NCBI GenBank assembly: GCA_003427395.1
Contig: BFEA01000001.1
Location: 7,657,040-7,691,623 of the forward strand
DNA length: 34,584 nucleotides
Source: Chara braunii
Lineage: Eukaryota; Streptophyta; Charophyceae; Charales; Characeae
Reading direction: 5' to 3'
This document shows positions 9,924-18,306 of the stretch, piece by piece (positions within the stretch are counted from its first letter, which is position 1; each line of letters begins with the position of its first letter). The notes under the pieces were generated by a model. The model saw only the letters and a program-made list of their open reading frames with translations, was not told the DNA's origin and did not search any database. Made by a program: the position numbers and the translations under genes.

Positions 9924-10225
9924 CTGGCGCACTCATGCCTTCTTTGTGGACTTGTGTTTAGGACGACACGCACGAATTTGAGATATGGTTCAAATGGGAA
10001 AAACTGCATTAAAAAAAAAAGGGAAAAAAAGCCACAAGAGGTTCAAGACACAAACTCACAAAAAAAAAAAGACGGAAAAGAAGCACAGTCGGGAAGCAGT
10101 TGTTAGGCCTGGCCAAAAGTTTTGCTGGACGACGTTGACGAAGACGAGCATCGCCGGACGGACTGTCGACCGATCGCTGCTCTTCACGCAACGTTGATCC
10201 AGCCGCATACACCCATCTGGTAGCC

Positions 10226-10635
10226 ATGGCGAGTATGGCAGTCCGGGCGGCTATGGCCGCCATGACTGTGACATCAACAACAACGGGCGCCGTTCGCGCA
10301 CTGGACGTGGGTGAGGGTGTCCCTCGCCAGAGCGGCCATGTCTGCTATGGAGGAGGAAGCTGCATGGCTGGATCACGCTCAGCAGATAGTGCTAAAAGCA
10401 GAACGGCCCTCGTCGCGTTCCGTCCGAGTCCCCTCGGCACTTTGTCACCGGAGCTGGCAGAGGCGAGGCGCTCCTGCGGTGGATCTGTCACGAAACAGGC
10501 TGCAAACTGCGCTTTCGGAAACGACCCCACAGCGACACGTGTCACCCATCCATCCCACGTCGTCAAAGCAACGACGACTGTAGTCGATGGGCTACCTCTC
10601 GATCCCGTCGGCGATGATGTGCGTACGCTCTCCCT

Positions 10636-10640
<5 letters not shown>
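10226..10640 (+). other. Unassigned open frame, possibly chance
   Basis: Two overlapping frames are open here, from ATG at 10226 and from 10311. The first runs on into CT and CA microsatellites, which cannot be meaningful protein. The stretch has balanced GC content and no recognisable domain. It could be a fragment of a host exon, but nothing supports a function. Confidence 0.2.
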
Positions 10641-10642
<2 letters not shown>

Positions 10643-10726
<84 letters not shown>

Positions 10727-10742
10727 CTGTTTTTAAGAAACC

Positions 10743-10778
<36 letters not shown>
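10643..10778. repeat. Compound (CT)n-(CA)n microsatellite
   Basis: A CT run to 10696 passes directly into a CA run to about 10720. After a short AT-rich spacer a second CA run covers about 10747-10778. A further CA run lies at about 10845-10900, immediately before hammerhead copy 3. Confidence 0.95.
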
Positions 10779-10783
<5 letters not shown>

Positions 10784-10910
10784 CCTACGCAAATTACAGT
10801 AATACAAAATAGAAACTTCATAAGAAAATTCATAAGAAACCACACTCACACACACACACACACACACACAGACACACACCCACACCCACACCCACACGCA
10901 CACCCACCTC

Positions 10911-10946
10911 CCTCCTGATGAGTCGGTGAAAGTCCGACGAAACAGT
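10911..10946 (+). ncRNA. Hammerhead 3' half with perfect core, copy 3
   Basis: CCTC (stem I 3' strand, 10911-10914) is followed by the exact catalytic core CTGATGA (10915-10921), perfect stem II GTCGG/CCGAC with loop TGAAAGT, the exact GAAA (10939-10942) and CAGT. The 5' half (stem III strand, GUC and stem I strand) is missing and replaced by CA-rich repeat. The motif therefore cannot cleave itself in cis as it stands, though it keeps all the core bases needed for trans cleavage. Downstream sequence (GTCATG, a T run, TATAGAGAACATGACAA, then CA repeats) matches copy 4. Confidence 0.8.
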
Positions 10947-10995
10947 CTCGCACAGTCATGATTTTTTTTCTGGGGTTGTCTATAGAGAACATGAC

Positions 10996-10997
<2 letters not shown>

Positions 10998-11026
<29 letters not shown>
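10998..11026. repeat. (CA)n microsatellite after hammerhead copy 3
   Basis: A clean CA run follows ACATGACAA, the same arrangement as after copy 4 at 14894-14930. From here to about 11240 the sequence remains rich in CA with scattered interruptions. Confidence 0.9.
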
Positions 11027-11033
<7 letters not shown>

Positions 11034-11239
11034 GAAAAGAAGAAAAAAAGAGCACACACAGGTGCGCACACACAAACACCCCCCTCCGCGCACACAAACT
11101 TCCCCCACCGTCTCCGCCTCTCTCTCCAGACACGCGTTCACATAGATGCATCTGTCCATGCGCAAGCACGCACACACACAAGCAGCACCGCAGTGCGACG
11201 TCCCAAGAGACAGACACACACCCACGGACTGGCACCAGG

Positions 11240-11866
11240 GAAACACACCAACTCGATCGCACAATTGGCCAGTTCCCTGCTCGTTCCGGAGGTGTCACAG
11301 TGGCAGATGTTGCCACAACAGTGAAGAAAAAAAAAAAACCCTGCCACCTTTCTCAACAAGCAGCGAGACCTCTGCCAGCAGCGATCATGACGTCCGCCAT
11401 ACACTCCGAGATTGAAGGGCTGCCTGCTTCTACCAAATGAGCTTATTGCGCACTGTAAGGGAAGTACTGAACATGCTCTAGCCCATGCGCTTGCCCTCCT
11501 TGGGGTTGGGCATACGCCTATGGGCTCGAGAAAAATTGGCAGGAGGCTCCCTTTTCACAGGCGTGGCCAGTGTTAAGGAGATGACGAGGGGAACTAAGAT
11601 CTCTTTCTTCTTGTTGCAGTTAATACGTGGAAAACACTGACCGTGGGATCAAAAGTCATTGAAGGGCAGATTTGGGTTGTTCGACTGCCGCACAAACTAT
11701 TCTCTAACCTATCCCGTTGCTGATCGGACCCCCCTCCAAATGCCCAAATCCCGATTTTGGTGGTTGAGGTGGACCTGTAAACTCGTCGCAAATTTTGTCA
11801 ATTTGTCAAAACAGGCCCTAGTGTGAGTATGTACTCAGCTTCACGCGGTCCCCCCCCCCGCGCGCG

Positions 11867-11919
<53 letters not shown>

Positions 11920-12250
11920 AGGGGGAGTGGGAGTGTGTCCGGACTCTATCCCTCCAAATAAATAGGCATGCATGCAAGGGCAATCAAGCTGGCTTGTAGT
12001 AATGAAAGAGCCATCTCACGTGGCTTTGTGAGCACTTTTTGAGGGGCAAGATCAGAAATAGCCAGCCAGTTTGTGAATACATGAAACAACTATGAGCATG
12101 ATAAAACGAGCTACCCCCATGAAAAAAATTATATGGGAAAAAAAACTGTAGCACTTTTGAAGGGGCACTTCTGAAGGAAGAGGCACTTTTGAAGGGGCAT
12201 GATCATGAATAGCCAGTTATGACACGAGTTCTATTGCAAAGTAGCAACTA
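11240..12250. other. Gene-free stretch with small repeats
   Basis: No coding frame is convincing. A (CG)n-(GA)n compound repeat lies at 11859-11916. Between 12030 and 12215 a phrase like GCACTTTTGAAGGGGCATGATC followed by AATAGCCAG occurs at least twice in variant form, and shorter pieces recur near 12370, suggesting an old tandem or foldback element leading into the hairpin at 12255. Confidence 0.6.
11859..11916. repeat. Compound (CG)n-(GA)n repeat
   Basis: About 12 CG units pass directly into about 17 GA units. The same junction type recurs at 32959-32993. Alternating CG favours Z-DNA, and the GA part is a homopurine tract. Confidence 0.95.
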
Positions 12251-12254
12251 CCTT

Positions 12255-12351
12255 CTTCCCCCGAATACAACGGACGGTCATTATAGCTGTATTTAGACTG
12301 AAAGATGCCCCAAATTCAGCTATAATGACCGTACGTTGTGTTCGGGGGAAG
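12255..12351. repeat. Long near-perfect hairpin (foldback or pre-miRNA-like)
   Basis: Arms at 12255-12293 and 12313-12351 are 39 nt each and pair with three mismatches around a 19-nt loop. The outer arm begins CTTCCCCCGAA and ends, on the other side, TTCGGGGGAAG. Arm length, mismatch number and loop size fit either a small foldback transposon or a plant-type microRNA precursor. No target duplication was identified. Confidence 0.85.
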
Positions 12352-12509
12352 ACTGTAGTCTCCCCTGACTAAGGGGCAAGAACATGGAAAGTGTGCGATG
12401 CTCTGAGAGCATACTCACACTAGGACTTTGGACGCTATTGCGGTCATATGCATCCGTCAGACATATCCACAAAAGTGCGAGTGCGATACTCTGCATGCCA
12501 GGCAAACTC

Positions 12510-12890
12510 GGCCTAGCTCAGTTGGTAAGGCTCGCAAGTGGCATTCAGGAGGTCATGGGTTCAATCCCCATTGGCCTCATGACCTTCCTGGGCTTACTTG
12601 GCACCCGCTACCCAAGAGATAGACCACTGGATCCCCCGATCGGCATCAAGCAGTCTGCTATGTTCGTAGGGGAGGGGCCTGAGGGGAGGCACGGGGGATT
12701 GGTTCGCTTTATCCCTGGTGCTACCGGCCGTCCCCTGGCCGGTATCCTGCAGGCTCGAGGGGCCGTAAAAACACGGCTCTGGTATGCTACGGGTTTCCCC
12801 GTATGCCTATAAGTAGGAGTAGTGGTAGGTAGGTAGTGTGAGGAAAAAATGAGAGAAGAGTCTTTTATAAAAAAATAAAAGTTAAGGAAA
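12510..12890 (+). repeat. tRNA-derived SINE
   Basis: The head (12510-12578) has an A box TAGCTCAGTTGG at 12514-12525 and a B box GGTTCAATCCC at 12558-12568. It is closely related to the minus-strand unit at 9397-9465. A tRNA-unrelated body follows, and the unit ends around 12860-12890 in an A-rich segment (TTATAAAAAAATAAAAG). The tRNA arms do not fold into a functional tRNA that I can support, so this is a retroposon. The exact 3' end and target duplication were not resolved. Confidence 0.75.
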
Positions 12891-13098
12891 ACAGTTAATC
12901 CCCTCGGCAGGAGGCGAACAATGCTGTTCGCGGAGGTACACTGACAGAATTTTGTCGAAGCCTTGAAGGCACATTGGACCCGGGGCCTCGCCCCACATGC
13001 CATAGAATAGTATAGTTTACTCGTCCGTGTGACGGTGTGGGACGGTGAGGAACTTTTGATTGTATTTTATACGGACGGTGGGATGATGCATCCCGCCA

Positions 13099-13300
13099 TT
13101 TAGGGCAGTGAGGCGTAAGGCTCCGTTTTCTCATTGGTTTAGAGTTGCTTTAGAGTTGCTTTAGGGGTCCCGCGCGGAATGGATGGAGAGGCAATAGGGT
13201 GTAGTTTATTTAGGGCAGTGAGGCGTAAGGCTCCGTTTTCTCATCGGTTTCGCGGAATGGATGGAGAGGAATGGATGGAGAGGCAATACGGTGTAGTTTA
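13099..13300. repeat. Two-unit tandem repeat inside the TIR element
   Basis: Unit 1 (13099-13208) and unit 2 (13209-13300) share TTTAGGGCAGTGAGGCGTAA and the following GGCTCCGTTTTCTCAT. Both end in a GGAATGGATGGAGAGGCAAT phrase and GGTGTAGTTTA. Unit 1 has an extra AGAGTTGCTTT doublet; unit 2 has a doubled GGAATGGATGGAGA. Confidence 0.85.
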
Positions 13301-13394
13301 CTAACCTCTTTTTTTTGGCGTAGAATACTGTTCCTTTCGCTGGTCTGTGGACATGCACAAAGGACAAATATCATGGCAAGTCTCATGGCGACTC

Positions 13395-13499
13395 CAAGGG
13401 CCTGGCTGCACTATTCTCCAAATCTGTCTCATCCTCTCACTATTGGCATCTTTTTTGTCTTTTGCACATATGGAGAGCACTGCAGCCAGGCCCCAAGGG
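13395..13499. repeat. Nested imperfect inverted repeat inside the TIR element
   Basis: A segment containing GGGCCTGGCTGCA near 13399 is matched in inverted form by TGCAGCCAGGCCCC near 13481. The pairing continues inward to TTCTCCA/TGGAGAG, giving arms of about 27 nt with a handful of mismatches and a loop of about 50 nt. Confidence 0.7.
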
Positions 13500-13691
13500 T
13501 GGTTTTCTTCTTTTTTTTTTTCTTTTTTTTTTCCCACTAGTACGTCCGAGCCTGTTTTTTCAAACCCTGAATTTCACTGCGCTCAGAGTTTTGCCGAGCC
13601 GGGTACCACTCCATTTTATTTTTTTATTTTATTTTTTTAATGTGGTCCGATGGACGACGGATCAGATATGAAACTGATCAGAACAGATACT

Positions 13692-13961
13692 ACAGATTCC
13701 AGAAACGAAAAACAAAAAAACAAATGGAAACACGGATTCTGCCGTGAAAATGGATGGATACATTCCTCTAAGCGCCATAGTGATCCCCATTACAATCCTC
13801 TGAGGAAACACAGCTTGAGCAAATCACGGATTCCGCTGTCAGATTCCAGAAAGAGAGTGAGGGAAAAAAAAAATGGGAACACCGATTCGGCCCTGAAAAT
13901 GGCTGGATACATTTCTGTAAGTGCCAGTGTGATGAGGCTTACAATCCTCTGAGGAAACACA
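13692..13961. repeat. Two-unit tandem repeat of about 150 bp
   Basis: Unit 1 starts CAGATTCCAGAAACG (about 13692) and unit 2 starts CAGATTCCAGAAAGAG (about 13841). Both contain an A-run, a phrase like TGGAAACACGGATTC or its variant, GAAAATGG, GGATACATT, and AATCCTCTGAGGAAACACA. They lie just inside the right terminal inverted repeat. Confidence 0.85.
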
Positions 13962-14058
13962 CAAAGGGCCTCGCCTCATTACTGTGGTTTCCCGCCTTCG
14001 ACTGTCACACAGACTAGTAAACTATACTATTCGATGGCATGTGGGGCGAGGCCCCCGG

Positions 14059-14784
14059 TTTCAGGCAGGTGCAGCTCCCCACCAATAGATTGGAGACATC
14101 AAGAGGGGGGGCGGGGGGGGGCAGAGGGGAGGGGGAAGGAGGGGTAGGAAAAAGGAATAGCCAATTTCAGATCTCATTATACTACTGTACATGAAAAAAA
14201 ACTAAGTATAATAATGTAATTACATTATTTACATATAGTTACATATACATGATGAAATTGGATTATATAGTATATACTATATAGTATATACATGATACAA
14301 AGTTATGAAAAAACTGTGTACAGAAAGTGTGCAAGGTGCCAATCGCAGGCCCATTAAAAAGAATGGAATGTTTCGCTAAAAAAAAATTGTGAGCAATTCC
14401 ACGACTATCTCTGATTCTCTGCATATTAAGAAATGTAACATGTTAAAATTTAGCATAACACCTTGACAGAAGCCACAAAATGGCCGTTGCCTGATTTTTT
14501 GTGCAGAAACGTCTTTGGGGGGGGGGGGGGGGGGGGTATTGACATCATGACATGATAGGTAAAGCTTAAGCTAGCCCAACGCCATGCTCAGGTTTTGGTA
14601 GGGCAACTAGTTGTAGACGTGTCAGAGTTTGGCCACTTCCTCATTGGCGAATGGGGAGCGGAAAAACGAGAAGAGAAAAAGTGACAAAAATTGAAACCTC
14701 TTCTCTGCAAAAACGCAAGGTGCTCCTTTGCTGCTATCAGCCTGACGACGTGAGAAACAGTTTTCTGGGGCAACGTCCGGATAT

Positions 14785-14790
<6 letters not shown>
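14059..14790. other. Gene-free AT- and G-rich stretch
   Basis: No gene is seen. Marks are G-rich tracts at about 14103-14150, perfect 20-bp palindromes at 14210-14229 (centre ATGTAATTACAT) and 14271-14290 (centre TACTATATAGTA), and a run of 20 G at 14517-14536 that could form a G-quadruplex. Confidence 0.7.
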
Positions 14791-14814
<24 letters not shown>

Positions 14815-14815
<1 letters not shown>

Positions 14816-14850
14816 CTCCTGATGAGTCGGTGAAAGTCCGACGAAACAGT
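14815..14850 (+). ncRNA. Hammerhead 3' half with perfect core, copy 4
   Basis: The sequence is the same as copy 3 from CCTC through CAGTCT: CTGATGA at 14819-14825, stem II GTCGG/CCGAC with loop TGAAAGT (14826-14842), GAAA at 14843-14846 and CAGT. A CA run immediately upstream (about 14791-14814) replaces the GUC half. A GTC at 14775-14777 beyond the CA run cannot rebuild stems I or III. Downstream TATAGCGAATATGACAA leads into another CA run. Identity with copy 3 over the core, 3.9 kb away, indicates a dispersed family. Confidence 0.8.
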
Positions 14851-14890
14851 CTGGTACAATCGTGCTTTTTTTGTGTATAGCGAATATGAC

Positions 14891-14930
<40 letters not shown>
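14891..14930. repeat. (CA)n microsatellite after hammerhead copy 4
   Basis: A clean CA run begins right after ATATGACAA, the same junction as after copies 1 and 3. Confidence 0.95.
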
Positions 14931-14931
<1 letters not shown>

Positions 14932-15412
14932 TAGCATATCAGAAAGTGAAATGCACTGAGAGCCTAGGATCTAGCAATGACGAAAGTGGCAACAACCAGC
15001 AGCATAGGTGCAGCATTCACAAGATGTCAATGTGCACGGTGCAAAGAGTGAACCAATGAGAACTCAACAACAACACATTCGTATCATTATCATCATGGGC
15101 TGGGAAGCAGCGCAGCGGAAGATTTAGTAATCAAAAGGACACGTGGACCAACAACATGAAAGGGAGAAACTTCGGAAGGGCAAGACATCAGAAAAATTGC
15201 CCTTCCGCTCACACACATGGGGAGAGATCCATAGACATGAGAGAGGGAAGGGGGAGGGACATAGGAGGTAACCAAGTCCAACCCAAGTCTGATCTCCGAA
15301 TGTCGTACACAGTTCGATCCCAATGTTGAGTGTAAGTCCGATCTGAATGTCGTGTCCAATAAGGCAGAATGCCGTGTCCAAACAATGTCTGCAGTTACCT
15401 CTATCTCTACTC
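14931..15412. other. Gene-free stretch
   Basis: No supported gene or RNA. Near 15280-15370 a short phrase of the form AGTCTGATCTCCGAATGTCG / AGTCCGATCTGAATGTCGTG recurs, which is a local degenerate repeat. Confidence 0.5.
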
Positions 15413-15550
15413 TGAAGAAGAAGAAGAAGAAGAAGAAGAAGAAGAAGAAGAAGAAGAAGAAGAGGAGGAAGAAGAACTTCGGAGGAGTAGGAGGAGAAGA
15501 GGAGAGGAGCAGAAGAAGAAGAAGAAGAAGAAGAAGAAGAAGAAGAAAGC
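15413..15550. repeat. (GAA)n microsatellite blocks
   Basis: Two GAA/AAG runs (about 15413-15462 and 15508-15548) are separated by a purine-rich spacer of the same character. All the long frames over this region are artefacts of the repeat. GAA arrays are homopurine and can form triplexes. Confidence 0.95.
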
Positions 15551-15618
15551 TAGGCGCTTTGTGCACTTCTCTGGCGATGGCTGAACTGCAGATACCGCGG
15601 AGCCAGCTATGGCGCTGG

Positions 15619-15633
15619 TACAGGTAAGTCCTC

Positions 15634-15665
<32 letters not shown>

Positions 15666-15667
15666 AA
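15619..15667 (+). promoter_or_regulatory. Candidate 5' splice site followed by a CT run
   Basis: The sequence GGTACAG|GTAAGT at about 15618-15629 is a full match to the eukaryotic donor consensus and is followed by a CT-rich tract. Similar arrangements occur at 1067, 1556, 8265, 8736 and 17676. Without an exon model it is only a motif. Confidence 0.4.
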
Positions 15668-15877
15668 CGAACTCCACTACTCTCCTCGGCACTGGACTCC
15701 TCCAGCGCTGTGCCTCATCGCCGATGAATAGCCCAGCTGAAGTCCCAAAATAGCGCGGCCTGTGAAGTCCTGAACCAGCGTAACGCTGGATTTCCCCTGG
15801 TACCTTCTGTCCAGAACTGGGCGTTGGCCCAGCTTAAGTAGTGCTGGGCCGGACCCAGTGAGTCCACGGCCTGCGTT

Positions 15878-15915
15878 CTGGACCGTGCAGATCGAAACTC
15901 CGATCCACGGTCCAG
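15878..15915. repeat. Perfect-stem hairpin
   Basis: CTGGACCGTG (15878-15887) pairs perfectly with CACGGTCCAG (15906-15915), and GATCG/CGATC pairs inside it around a 6-nt loop. It sits in a gene-free region (15700-16380) of imperfect repeats rich in GGCCT, GGTCC and CCAGG. Confidence 0.8.
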
Positions 15916-16620
15916 ATCGCAGGCTTCGAAACTGGTTCAGTCCTTGGCCTAAAACGGCCTGCCTGGGTCCCTACCGGACGTCCAGGCCTTGCCCAGGACT
16001 GGGCCTGTTCGGTACCTGGTCCGATTCAGGGCCTGTGCGAATGCATTGGGCCTGAACGTCGGTCCAGGTCTGAACGGTCCGAAATCTGTCTGAAAACAAA
16101 AAAAGGTCCAAACGTTTTTTTAGGAGCTCAGCCTCTGGGCCTGAATCTGGCCCTGGTCCTAAAACGTGTACCTGGCCACAAAACGGACAACAGTACACAC
16201 GTTAGAAAAACAGCAGCAAATAAATAAATAAGAGAATATAAAAATAATCTAAAGCTGGCGTTTTTCTGATGCAGGCCCAAGTAAAAATGCCATAGGGCCT
16301 TCAGGTTGCGGTGACGCGACCTGGGGGCCCTATTCCAACCTCGGGTCCCGTGAGGGGCCCGTGTGTAGGCTTTCAGCATGTAACACACACACACACACAC
16401 AGGTGTATAGCAAACATGGCACTACAACACGGATACACACATGCCTGCAGATATCCCTGGCTGACTGGGTGTGTAGAGTGGGTTCTATGGTTGTGACAGA
16501 CCGGTTTCTCAGACTTAGACTTACTGCCATTCTTCTCACGGGCTTCGATCGACAGGCTGCTAGGATTACAGGAAAGTGTGAGTAAAGTATACCACTTTTC
16601 TCAGGGGAATGACTGACCCG

Positions 16621-16662
16621 GGGCGACGTGGTGAGTCCTTATCCGTCAGTCAAATGCATCCT
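16621..16662 (+). repeat. Repeat related to the hammerhead upstream flank
   Basis: GGGCGACGTGGTGAGTCCTT and the following bases to AAATGCATCCT match 9589-9631, but no hammerhead follows. About 220 bp upstream a CA run (about 16384-16401) is followed by GTGTATAGCAAACATGGCA, similar to the 3' flank of the hammerhead copies, so 16380-16662 may be a derivative of the same element without its ribozyme. Confidence 0.55.
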
Positions 16663-16990
16663 GGCCTGCCTGCCGGCCTCCCTACCCTCTACTTTACAGC
16701 TCCGTCGATTTAGGCTCCTTCCCCTCTGCTTGCCTTCCCTTGCCCATGTGCTTGCCTTCTGTACTCGCTTGGTTGCCTTGCCAAATGCCAGGCTGCACGC
16801 CCACCTGCTTGCTGGATCGTGTGCCTGCCTGCTACTTATCTTGCTGCTTTTTTTTGCTGTGTTGCATCGGTGCCCTCCCTCCTGGCCCACTGCCCTCTGT
16901 TTTGCTGCTGCCTCCTTTCTGTTACATGCAGCGCGTGCACACACGGGCCATTTTGCAGGCCCGACGGCCATTTTGCAGGCCCGACAGCGT
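16663..16990. other. Gene-free CT/TGCC-rich stretch
   Basis: Open frames over this stretch have low-complexity composition and no domain. A 20-bp phrase (GGCCATTTTGCAGGCCCGAC) is duplicated at about 16947-16985. Confidence 0.5.
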
Positions 16991-17052
16991 TCAGGCCAAA
17001 AGCCTGAACTTCAGGCCGAAAGCCTGAATTTCAGGCTGAAAGCCTGAAATCC
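16991..17052. repeat. Short tandem repeat of about 20 bp units
   Basis: Three to four units of the form TCAGGC-N2-AAAGCCTGAA occur in tandem and vary at one or two bases. Because AGGC and GCCT alternate, each unit is itself partly self-complementary. Variant units continue to about 17095. Confidence 0.8.
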
Positions 17053-17114
17053 AGGGCTTACAGGCCCCCGGTGGGTTCAGGCCAAAATCCTGAAGTCCAG
17101 GGCCTATCCCTGGT

Positions 17115-17265
17115 CGTTTCAGGCTAAAAAGGTCAGACTAAAAATGGCAACAGCCTTTTTAGCCTGAAACGAAGGGCCATTTTCGGTCGTTCATCAGAAC
17201 GACCGGCCCTGAAACACAGGCACCGAACCAGGGTTTCGGAAACAGACTATTATTAGTCTGTTTCC
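17115..17265. repeat. Three consecutive hairpins
   Basis: Hairpin 1 has perfect 18-bp arms (17115-17132 with 17154-17171) and a 21-nt loop. Hairpin 2 has an inner perfect 8-bp stem GGTCGTTC/GAACGACC around ATCA (17185-17204), inside AGGGCC/GGCCCT (17173-17178 with 17205-17210). Hairpin 3 has a perfect 12-bp stem (17238-17249 with 17254-17265) around a 4-nt loop. They are separated by only 1 and 27 nt. Perfect pairing in three adjacent stems is unlikely by chance. They could be a structured RNA or a recently formed inverted-repeat cluster. Confidence 0.85.
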
Positions 17266-17563
17266 CACGCCAGCCTCAAGCAGGCTGCTGCTCGCCAGCC
17301 CCTGGCACACTTCGGCATTGGCAAGAGCTGCCTCCTCGGCCTGACTGGCCTCCAGCAGTCAGGAGGCAGGCCGAGGTAGTACATAGGACTTCCCAGGCAC
17401 TTCCGAGGTAGGCAGTTGGTAGTTGTAGTCTTCAGGATTCGGGTGCAGCACTCTGGAGGGAGCGCTGCGTTGTAGTAGTGGTAGCGTTAGCTAGTAGTCT
17501 TCAGCGCTGGGCGCAGTAGGTAGCTGTAGTCTCCAGCGTTGGGCGCCATAGCTAGGTAGTACT

Positions 17564-17594
<31 letters not shown>

Positions 17595-18292
17595 GCGGAG
17601 GCCAGAGGTACCTACCTGCAGCGCTGTTGCTCCAGCTTCGTCTTCGAGGTACCTGCAGCACAGCGCCAACATCACAGGTTAGTACTTGGTTCGTAACAGA
17701 GAGAGAGAGAGAGTTCTTCTTCTTCTTCTTCTCAGTCCACCATCTCTTCTCTCCCTCTCACTTCTGACTTCACTGCATCTGCAGACTATGAGAGAAGAGA
17801 TACAGAGCTTGGTGACATTGGATCCAGACTCGAGTTTCGAGAGTTCAGACATGGCAACGAGGGACTATTTGGGATTGGTAACCAAGACTTGGTGTTAACG
17901 ACATTCCCATCTTCTTCCCTCCTTTCGTCCGTTCCTTATCTCTTCATCTGTGCATGTCTGGACCTGGCGCTTTCTTCCTGTGTGCAGCGCCAGGCTCCTT
18001 CACACTTCGTGATGGATACAATGCATGTTTAGTCTGAGTTCAAACATTGATTGGGCTAGTTAGAGGTACTCTAGCATTCTGCTTCGTTACTCTGAACTAC
18101 GTGAATGAGGTCAGTCCTGTCAGGTCAGTCTTGTATCAAAGTCTTCCCTGCGCTCTTCAGCATCTTTATGTATGAATGAGAATGTACATTGCTTGTCGAG
18201 ATTCTACTCGTACCGCATTGTCTATTCAGTCATTTTCATCACATTGCAGATTCTCGGTTTATTACGTACATTGCATATCTGTGCATGTAACA
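17266..18292 (+). repeat. Probable 5' LTR of element B (start unknown)
   Basis: The sequence directly upstream of the primer site at 18295 must be an LTR end, and it ends in CA at 18291-18292. The left boundary cannot be set because no 3' LTR partner is present in the window. The region holds GA runs at about 17565-17590 and 17698-17714, a donor-like ACAG|GTTAGT at about 17676 and an acceptor-like TCTGCAG at about 17784. A short frame (MREEIQSLVTLDP and following) comes after it and is unassigned. Confidence 0.5.
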
Positions 18293-18294
18293 GT

Positions 18295-18306
18295 TGGTAT
18301 CGGAGC
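18295..18306 (+). other. Primer binding site of element B
   Basis: TGGTATCGGAGC lies 2 nt after a CA-ending LTR. Plant Ty3 and Ty1 elements primed by initiator Met-tRNA have TGGTATCAGAGC, so this is a one-base variant. The identical 12-mer occurs at 23791-23802. It fixes element B on the plus strand. Confidence 0.8.

Larger units (their letters stand above)
12979..14058. mobile_element. 1,070-bp non-autonomous TIR element with 5-bp TSD
   Basis: Terminal inverted repeats of 50 bp (12984-13033 and 14004-14053) match at 47 positions and begin GGCCTCGCCCCACATGCC. The direct repeat CCCGG flanks them at 12979-12983 and 14054-14058, consistent with a 5-bp target duplication. The interior has no transposase frame, only tandem repeats (13099-13300 and 13692-13961), a nested inverted repeat (about 13395-13499) and T-rich tracts. 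It is thus a MITE-like or larger non-autonomous DNA transposon. The superfamily was not assigned. Confidence 0.82.

Noticed and set aside
9520-9932. Cys/Val-rich frames on the minus strand
   Set aside because: They are readings of the CA microsatellites in three frames.
12510-12578. A functional tRNA gene
   Set aside because: A and B boxes are present, but the acceptor and anticodon arms do not pair properly and a related unit occurs elsewhere, so a SINE explains it better.
14775-14850. Complete hammerhead in copy 4 using the GTC at 14775 with the CA run in loop I
   Set aside because: The bases after this GTC do not pair with CCTC and stem III would have only two pairs.
15352-15627. Long Lys- or Glu-rich open frames
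   Set aside because: They are translations of GAA/AAG repeats and have no start context or domain.
9061-17000. CRISPR-like array
   Set aside because: Repeats here are microsatellites or two-unit tandems without uniform spacers, and the genome is eukaryotic.
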